Assembly: GCF_947242115.1 (NCBI RefSeq)
Contig: NC_074714.1
Span: forward strand, 34,792,323 to 34,856,322
DNA: 64,000 bases
Origin: Biomphalaria glabrata
Lineage: Eukaryota; Mollusca; Gastropoda; Planorbidae
Direction: 5' to 3'
Part shown: piece after piece, positions 47,336-64,000 of the stretch
Layout of the letters: every line of letters begins with the position of its first letter
Numbering within the stretch: the first letter of the stretch is position 1
Notes under the pieces: generated by a model
The model's database searches: none
Told to the model about the DNA's origin: nothing
The model's input: the letters and a program-made list of their open reading frames with translations, nothing else
Position numbers and translations under genes: made by a program

Positions 47336-47512
47336 GTGAACTGGTTAAGTGAAAAATGGTTTCACTATTCAACAGAGAAGAACTATGAAATGCCAGAGTG
47401 TTCCCTTGCATTATCTACAACACTAGGAGAACTGTACTGTGTGGTGGTAGCCATTTGTTCATGGAAAAGGAAGTTGAGAGGAAGAAGGATATTGTGTTAT
47501 TGTGACAATAAG
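47336..47512 (+). CDS. Retroelement-type RNase H segment, middle part
   Basis: Acceptor 'ctgatctctacag' ends at 47335, followed by VNWLSEKWFHYSTEKNYEMP. Then comes LGELYCVVVAICSWKRKL, a helix with the second catalytic acid, and ILCYCDNK, the third. This order (W...E....HIN.LEL.A...A, then DN.T.V) is that of the RNase H of DIRS-like and Gypsy-like elements. The right-hand limit is my estimate. I could not settle every junction in this part by eye. It is described only as one exon-like piece of the locus. Confidence 0.5.
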
Positions 47513-47634
47513 CTGCCTTTTGATTTTTTACTCCCATGAGACTGTTAAAGTTATGATAGATATGCCAACTATTGACATTTAGCTTCAACAAATGCAACAT
47601 ACTTTTATTTCTTTATTATTATTTTTTATTTCAG

Positions 47635-47943
47635 ACTGTTGTTTGTTTTGTTAATACTCTAGCCACTAATCTGACTGTGGTCCCTGAGTATACATCATCA
47701 TCCTCATCATTTGATCAACTTGTTCAAATTTTACAACAGACATGCATCAATCATAACATTAAATTACAAATGAGCTGGATTAATAGGGAAGACAACTGGC
47801 TAGCTGATAAATTGTCCCGTCAAGACTTTGAGTCATTTCTTGCTCATGTTCCACAGGCTGCTCCAAACAAGTCCAAAAGTATTAAGATCCAAATCAAAGA
47901 TCAAATTTTGTTGTGGGAAGCTAAAGATCAATACAATTCATGA
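47635..47943 (+). CDS. Retroelement-type RNase H segment, last part and C-terminus
   Basis: Acceptor 'ttttttatttcag' ends at 47634. The frame then reads TVVCFVNTLATNLTVVPEYT and SSSSSFDQLVQILQQTCINH, and passes through the RNase H end motif SWINREDNWLADKLSRQDFE (family form: IPG..N..AD.LSR), holding the last catalytic Asp. A Lys-rich tail ends at the stop 47941-47943. In retroelements an integrase or recombinase would often follow. None is visible here before the LTR at 48360. Confidence 0.55.
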   Translation, partial: TVVCFVNTLATNLTVVPEYTSSSSSFDQLVQILQQTCINHNIKLQMSWINREDNWLADKLSRQDFESFLAHVPQAAPNKSKSIKIQIKDQILLWEAKDQYNS

Positions 47944-48359
47944 GGTGTTTATTACAAGAATTATTCATACAAAATTAAAATTGTCAAATTTTTCATTTCT
48001 GTTTTTGTGCTTGCTTTTTCTAAAAGAACTACAGAATGTCTAAATTTATCACAGTATGCACCCATTTCTCATGATTATTAATATTTTTAAAAATATATTT
48101 TCACCCAGCATTTAAAAAAACAAAATAAAACAATGTTACAAAGACAGTTTGTTTGGAAACACAAACCCAAGCAGGTTTCAATATTTTCAGAAAGAATATC
48201 AGAAACTATGAACTACAAACTATCAACAACTACAAACACTATCTCCGTTGATACAAAAAGAATGCATGCTGAAAATTTTGTTAGTCTGACTAACGACTTG
48301 ATACCACAGGATTCAGAGATTTATTAATGTTATTATTATTACATTGTTAACATTCATAT
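47944..48359. other. Downstream flank of the chimeric gene, AT-rich
   Basis: A short open frame at 48133-48327 has no splice support or family resemblance. Probable 3' UTR or intergenic DNA. Confidence 0.4.
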
Positions 48360-48869
48360 TGTTATAAACCTGGTGGTGGCACAGATGGGGGTAGTGGTGT
48401 GTGTGTAGTCAGCCGACGCAAATCGCCCCAGTCCAGCGCAGGACGAGCGGTCAACTGTGACCAGTGACAGTACATGCCAGTTCGGCAACGACCTGTGTGT
48501 AAATATTACGCACGCAAGTCACGGCGATTGTGATCATTCTGAGTGGTCAAGAACGTTCCTTCCGATTCTAGAAGGCCAGTATAGATAGTATATAAGAGCG
48601 AGTGTGTCAGAAAGACTGGACTTCACGTTACCTCGCAATGTGACCAGTACGAGGCGAAGTTAGAAACAGTACGGTGTGTGAAGTCAGGCAGAGCAAGGCT
48701 AGGATTTTGGACAGTTTGTGTAATATTTTTGCCAACTGTACAGTGTTGTATTGTATTTGAAATTAAATTGCTACTGTTACTTTGGAGCCCTGAGTTGGGA
48801 GGTTCTTTAAGTTCGTTGTGTCGTGTGGTGCAGTTTGAAGAGAGCCTGGATAGTAGGAGAATCGTAACA
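48360..48869 (+). mobile_element. Solo LTR (fossil), 510 bp
   Basis: It starts TGTTATAAACCTGGTGG and ends CGTAACA. ATAT on both sides (48356-48359 and 48870-48873) is a 4-bp target duplication, the length used by many Gypsy-type elements. It contains a TATA-like 'tatataagagcg' box. A second copy lies at 51262-51792. No internal region remains, so it is a relic left by recombination between LTRs. Divergence between the two copies suggests they are separate, not very recent insertions. Confidence 0.85.
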
Positions 48870-49180
48870 ATATGTATTCAATGAACTCATAGTTAAGAAG
48901 ATATAGTTCAATGTGAACCTGGCCTTACCAATGTTGTTGAATGATTATCTAATTTATTTCATTGTTTTGTAAAGGGCAAATCTCTCATTCAAGGCCTCAA
49001 CAAAGAAACTTTTCCTTTTAGATAAGATAATTTTTTATTGGTCCAATCAAATGGAAATTCGGTTTGAATATAATTTGACCACCTTAGTGTAACTACTGTA
49101 ACAATAACAATATAGATGCAAAAATTAACCAACATTTACACATGAAAAACATACACACTCACAACCAGCGCTTTGTGAAT
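48870..49180. other. AT-rich DNA, nothing assigned
   Basis: No gene or repeat supported. Confidence 0.4.
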
Positions 49181-49184
49181 TAGA

Positions 49185-49915
49185 CTTCTATGTACTTCTC
49201 GATGATGACAGATGACCTTGTAGCACTCTGACCGAAAGTGGGATAAAGGAGTTTTTAAATCTTTCTGTTTTAGTTCTAATGGAAAGGAGACGACCACTTC
49301 GTTCAGATTTTATGTAACAGTGGTTTAATGGGTGCAGATTGTCCTGTTTTGGAAAGGCTTCTTTCATGAAAAAGTTCTTCAAGAGATGGTAGCTATGCTT
49401 TTTTAATTAGTCTATGTCTTTGTGCCAATGAAGTGTTATCATACCAGCAGGTGATGGCAAAGTTAGATTGCTGATGGTTGCTGTATAAAAAAGTTTAATT
49501 ATTGTTTTGTTGATTTTAAATTTTCTTAGCTTTCTTAACTTTGGTGAATTTCAGTGTAAAGGTTTTGACAGTGTTTACTCCATTTCAGTTTGTTGATGGT
49601 GTTACCTAGATATTTATATTCTTGCACTTAGTCTACGGTTTGGTTGTTAATCTAAATTTCTGCAAGATGGCCTTTACGTTTCCTAAAATCTATTATCATT
49701 TCTTAAGTTTTCTGAACATTTAAAATTAGAAAGTTGTCTATACACTATTAGTAAAAAGTATTAATTGTTGAATGGTACAGATTTTCATCATCTACAATAA
49801 GGTAGATGATTGCTTTGTCATTGGCTAATTTCATATGAGTATCAGCTGTTTGGCTCCATATGTCATTGGTGTATATGGTATTAACACTGGTGATAGAACA
49901 CATGCCCGTTCAATT
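49185..49915 (-). mobile_element. LINE fragment (Rex1/CR1-like), decayed
   Basis: On the minus strand, traces of the RT core (SPVLIPYTPMTYGAKQLIL) are followed by 'atatctaggtaacaccatca' (Y-LGVxI-type region) and 'LRKFKINK.II'. The end reads RTKTERFKNSFIPLSVRVLQ, the CR1/Rex1-type tail (RT.R...SFFP.SVR). Many stops and frame changes. Confidence 0.65.
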
Positions 49916-50329
49916 TTACATATTGTGGGCATTTTTAGTTAAATTATGAGTCTGGTCATTTGCATTGCACTTCATGTGTATAATATGAAACACTGCTATT
50001 AACTGTTGTTTGAAATTATATTCGTGTTATATGGATACTAGATTTTTTTTTTCTATTTTAAAACAAAAGTAAACATTTTGTTTAAAACCTTAAAGCTATT
50101 ATGACAGAAAATACAAAATTTAGTAATACAATTATTTTAAAAACATTTTTTTATAAAAAATACAAAACTGTTTGCATAAATGTGTTAACAATATGCCATA
50201 AGGTCACCTCCCCTACTAAATGGTCGCTATGTTTTGTTTTTTTTTACTTTTAACAGTGAATAGTTGTAAAAATTGTGTATTTTAATGAAAAAAAACAACT
50301 CTTGCATAGTTGATTTAAAAAATTAAACT
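49916..50329. other. AT-rich DNA, nothing assigned
   Basis: No gene or repeat supported. Confidence 0.4.
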
Positions 50330-50369
50330 TTTTGCTTCAGAAAAGAAAAAAGTAGCTGTTGTATCATAT

Positions 50370-50472
50370 TTGATTTTCAATAGGTTTTCTAGTTTACACG
50401 ATCAATATGGGACAGACAGACCACACAAAACTAATAGAGGCTATTCCCCTTGCGGAGGCTGCTAAAAAAACA
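50370..50472 (-). mobile_element. Foldback-family centre fragment
   Basis: The minus strand reads 'tagcagcctccgcaagggga' ... 'ctattagttttgtgtggtct' ... 'actagaaaacctattg'. This parallels 28198-28310 in the centre of the foldback element. Confidence 0.6.
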
Positions 50473-50844
50473 ACATAGTTTGTGTAAGAGCAATGCAGGT
50501 GTAAAAAGGCAGGTTATGAACAGGAGGGTGTAATCAGATCTTTGTGTAAGCAAATATTTAGCTAATAGAAATCACAAGTATGGTTAAAGAACTGAAAATA
50601 TCAAACGCTGAAATAGAAGAAAAAGACTAAAAGCCAATGAAGTAAGACTATAATAAAGAAGAGGAGACATGAACTATAATAGAAATGGAATTAAAGCAAG
50701 CACACAAAAAGAACATGTCCATGCAGGATTTGATCAATAGAAACTAATTCTGAAAAGGCAAGATTTCAAGGGCAACATAATTTGAAGACCTACTATAAGC
50801 AAATGGACTACTACAATATCAAAGGTCCATTACACTCATAGTAA
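50473..50844. other. AT-rich DNA, nothing assigned
   Basis: No gene or repeat supported. Confidence 0.4.
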
Positions 50845-51122
50845 AGTTCCCCTTTTGGACCTTGTGGTCTATAGGGCGGATGATGACATATGTAAAGGTC
50901 ATCTGCTTCTGTGGCCTAGAGTTAATGAGGTTGTCATGTGGCCAGCAAAACGACCTACCACCTTTACTTTTCCTTAACTCCCAACTAATGTCAGGTACCC
51001 ACTTAAAGCTTGGTGGACTCAGAGGCGCCCAAATATTCAGAAATTAAAAATCCCAGTGCTCACCAAGATTCGAACCCGGTTCAGAAGCCAAGCGCTTTAC
51101 CACTCTGCCACCACGCATCCAC
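50845..51122 (-). mobile_element. tRNA-derived SINE, complete copy
   Basis: Read from 51122 on the minus strand: the tRNA-like head 'gcgtggtggcagagtggtaa' with A box, 'gcgcttggcttctgaacc', B box GGTTCGAATCT, then a body shared with 18844-19078, ending 'accacaaggtccaaaagg'. The head is complete here, unlike the other copy. It is not a functional tRNA gene because the acceptor stem does not pair. Confidence 0.88.
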
Positions 51123-51261
51123 ATAACACTCAAAAATTTCCAGCAAACCATGTGATCAGCTGCATACAGCTGCCTGGGAATGAGCTGATTGTATACACCA
51201 GTGTATAAGAAAAAATTGAACTCCACCAATACAAAAGTTACCAATCAAATTCACAAGATAC

Positions 51262-51792
51262 TGTTATAAACCTGGTGGCACAAATGGGGGTAGTGGTGTG
51301 TGTGTAGTCAGCCGAAGCAAATCGCCCCAGGCCAGCGCTAGACGAGCGGTCAACCGTGACGAGCTACGATGGTCAGCCGAGACGAGTGTCAACACGGCGG
51401 TCCGGGAAGGATCGACGTTGTGAACAGAGCTCAGGAGCGTCACGAGAGTTGTAGTCATCTGACCACCTAGAAACGTCGAGCGGCGTTCTGTCCGGTTCGA
51501 GAAGGCCAGTAGGGACCCTATATAAAGAGCGAAGGTATCAGAGACCAGTCAGTCACAACTTCCCGATCTACAGTTCGTTACAACGGCTTAGTACCAGTCC
51601 GAGGCGAGACAGAGAGACCAGTGCCAGAGTTGATACGGCGGTACAGTGTACGTGCTGCCAATTGTACAGTATTGGCTGTTATTTATCGACATTAAACCAT
51701 TACGTTATTTTGAAGCCCAGAGTTGTCAAGTTCTTTAAGTTGGTGGTGTAAGGTGCAGTTTGCAGAGAGCCTGGATAGAGAGATACGTAACA
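51262..51792 (+). mobile_element. Solo LTR (fossil), 531 bp
   Basis: Same family as 48360-48869: TGTTATAAACCTGGTGG at the start, CGTAACA at the end, 4-bp target duplication ATAC (51258-51261 and 51793-51796). It has a TATA-like 'ctatataaagagcg' box at about 51519. The central part carries extra sequence not seen in the other copy. No internal genes. Confidence 0.87.
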
Positions 51793-52458
51793 ATACACTA
51801 AACTAATAAAAAAAAATATAACAAAAGTGTGCGAAACTTAAAATTCATTTATTTGTGGAAATTCTGTTATAATAGTTGTACAAACGTGATGTTCTGTCTA
51901 TATAACATACAATTAAATAGAACTAAAACTATACAATGCATTTGTAAGAAGAAGATAATATCAAAAGTACATTAGCATTTTTACTGATCATTATACAATG
52001 CTATATAGACTAAAAATACTGGTGTTATCTTTTTTTTCAGTTTTCCTTAGAAAGATATTTCTAATTTCATTATGCAGTGAGGTTTTTATTGTAACAGATG
52101 TAATTATTTTGGAGTTTTTCTAGGAATTCTTTTATCTCCATAATGAAATTTACAATCTCAAATTTACTTTGAGTGTGGTTCAATCCATATATCTTATAGA
52201 ACAGGTTCAATTATATAATCCTATCTGAAGTTACATAAACCAAAAATGTGGTTCACATAGGTCTTAAAATAGACACTTGTTTCATACAAATAAGTGTATA
52301 TTGCAAAATCTATGTAAGAAAATAAATACTCAAAGCTGTTAACAAATGACAGCTTGATGAAAAGCATTGTTTTTTATGACATGATGTCAACTGATTCAAC
52401 AATTATTTTGTCACACTGTCTGTTCAACAAATCAAGTATGAAACTAAACATGGCAACT
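51793..52458 (-). other. 3' flank and distal 3' UTR of the TGR gene
   Basis: AT-rich. On the minus strand an AATAAA lies at 51853-51848 and another at about 52091-52086. Either could end the TGR transcript. No other feature. Confidence 0.4.
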
Positions 52459-52508
52459 TCAGGTCGTGTCCACCCTGGTGACACAGGGCTTACAGACACA
52501 ACCGTCAT
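52459..52508 (-). promoter_or_regulatory. SECIS element of the TGR mRNA (type II form)
   Basis: On the minus strand AUGA (52508-52505) opens the non-Watson-Crick quartet and UGA (52461-52459) closes it. Between them GGUUGUGUC pairs with GACACGACC over nine base pairs (one G-U). The apical part carries the unpaired AA (in UGUAAGCC), then a CCCUG/CAGGG mini-stem, as in type II SECIS. A lower helix AGCAU/AUGUU lies outside. It sits about 280 nt after the stop codon, the usual place for decoding UGA as selenocysteine. Confidence 0.85.
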
Positions 52509-52700
52509 ACAATGCTCTACACAGTGGCACCTGACATGTCCAGTTTCAAAAACATCTGGTAGGAATAACCTACTGCTTTCTCTGGGTGCTTGTGGTCCTC
52601 TCACTGGATGCATGGTGAAATAAACATGAGACAGAAGCTCCCATGGTTTCAAGTTTTGAATCAACTGACAAATCTTGTAGAATGAAGGATGTAATTCATA

Positions 52701-52730
52701 AGGCACAGACTCACACACACACACACACAA
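52701..52730. repeat. (CA)n microsatellite in the TGR 3' UTR
   Basis: Ten or so CA units between the TGR stop codon and the SECIS element. Confidence 0.9.
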
Positions 52731-52784
52731 GGATGATCCAATGAGCTGAGACCACAGCATCAACAGACTGAATGCAGTAGGTTT

Positions 52785-63971
<11,187 letters not shown>

Positions 63972-64000
63972 CTGGAAAAGACAAATGTAACAATAATTAA

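Noticed and set aside
48133-48327. 64-residue open frame as a further exon of the chimeric gene
   Set aside because: No acceptor in phase, no RNase H or integrase resemblance, and composition like the flanking AT-rich DNA.
50845-51122. tRNA gene suggested by A and B boxes
   Set aside because: The head lacks a pairing acceptor stem and is fused to a SINE body found again at 18844-19078.

Overview
This window is AT-rich animal nuclear DNA, dense in repeats, with intron-containing genes. It most likely comes from a mollusc, perhaps a freshwater pulmonate snail. The grounds are a fused glutaredoxin/thioredoxin reductase selenoprotein gene, a secreted Thr-rich mucin, several tRNA-derived SINEs, decayed LINEs and many short non-autonomous hAT-type elements. 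No plasmid, phage or bacterial features are visible. The species assignment is inference.

Layout. 0-4.6 kb: fragments of an interspersed repeat family and AT-rich DNA. 4.7-13.7 kb: a probable two-exon-or-more gene for a secreted mucin-like protein. One exon has a signal peptide and a helical domain (5678-6446). A giant exon (9565-13535) has about 900 residues of Thr/Ser/Pro repeats followed by acidic repeats. The intron between them holds two hAT-type elements, a LINE tail and a SINE. 13.7-40 kb: no convincing host gene, only layered transposon debris. This includes two large members of one hAT-like family with 8-bp target duplications (19819-22831 and 25022-27751), LINE fragments, a foldback element and several tandem arrays.

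40.8-48 kb: the most unusual locus. Exons with clean splice sites encode two successive double-stranded-RNA-binding-like modules resembling the N-terminal half of DHX30. They are followed, where the helicase would be expected, by exon-like segments carrying a retroelement-type RNase H domain. This looks like a host/retroelement chimera; its expression and intactness are not settled here. 48.3-51.8 kb: two solo LTRs of one family, a decayed LINE and a tRNA-derived SINE.

52.4-64 kb, minus strand: sixteen exons of thioredoxin glutathione reductase (TGR), running off the right edge. They cover the C-terminal part of the glutaredoxin domain, the FAD and NADPH domains, the CVNVGC redox centre and the terminal GCUG with in-frame UGA for selenocysteine. 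A type II SECIS hairpin is readable in the 3' UTR. One intron carries a complete 2.1-kb hAT-like element with a perfect 8-bp target duplication. That element contains a 111-bp copy of another intron of the same gene. The last intron carries seven identical 162-bp tandem repeats ending in a C14G16 run.
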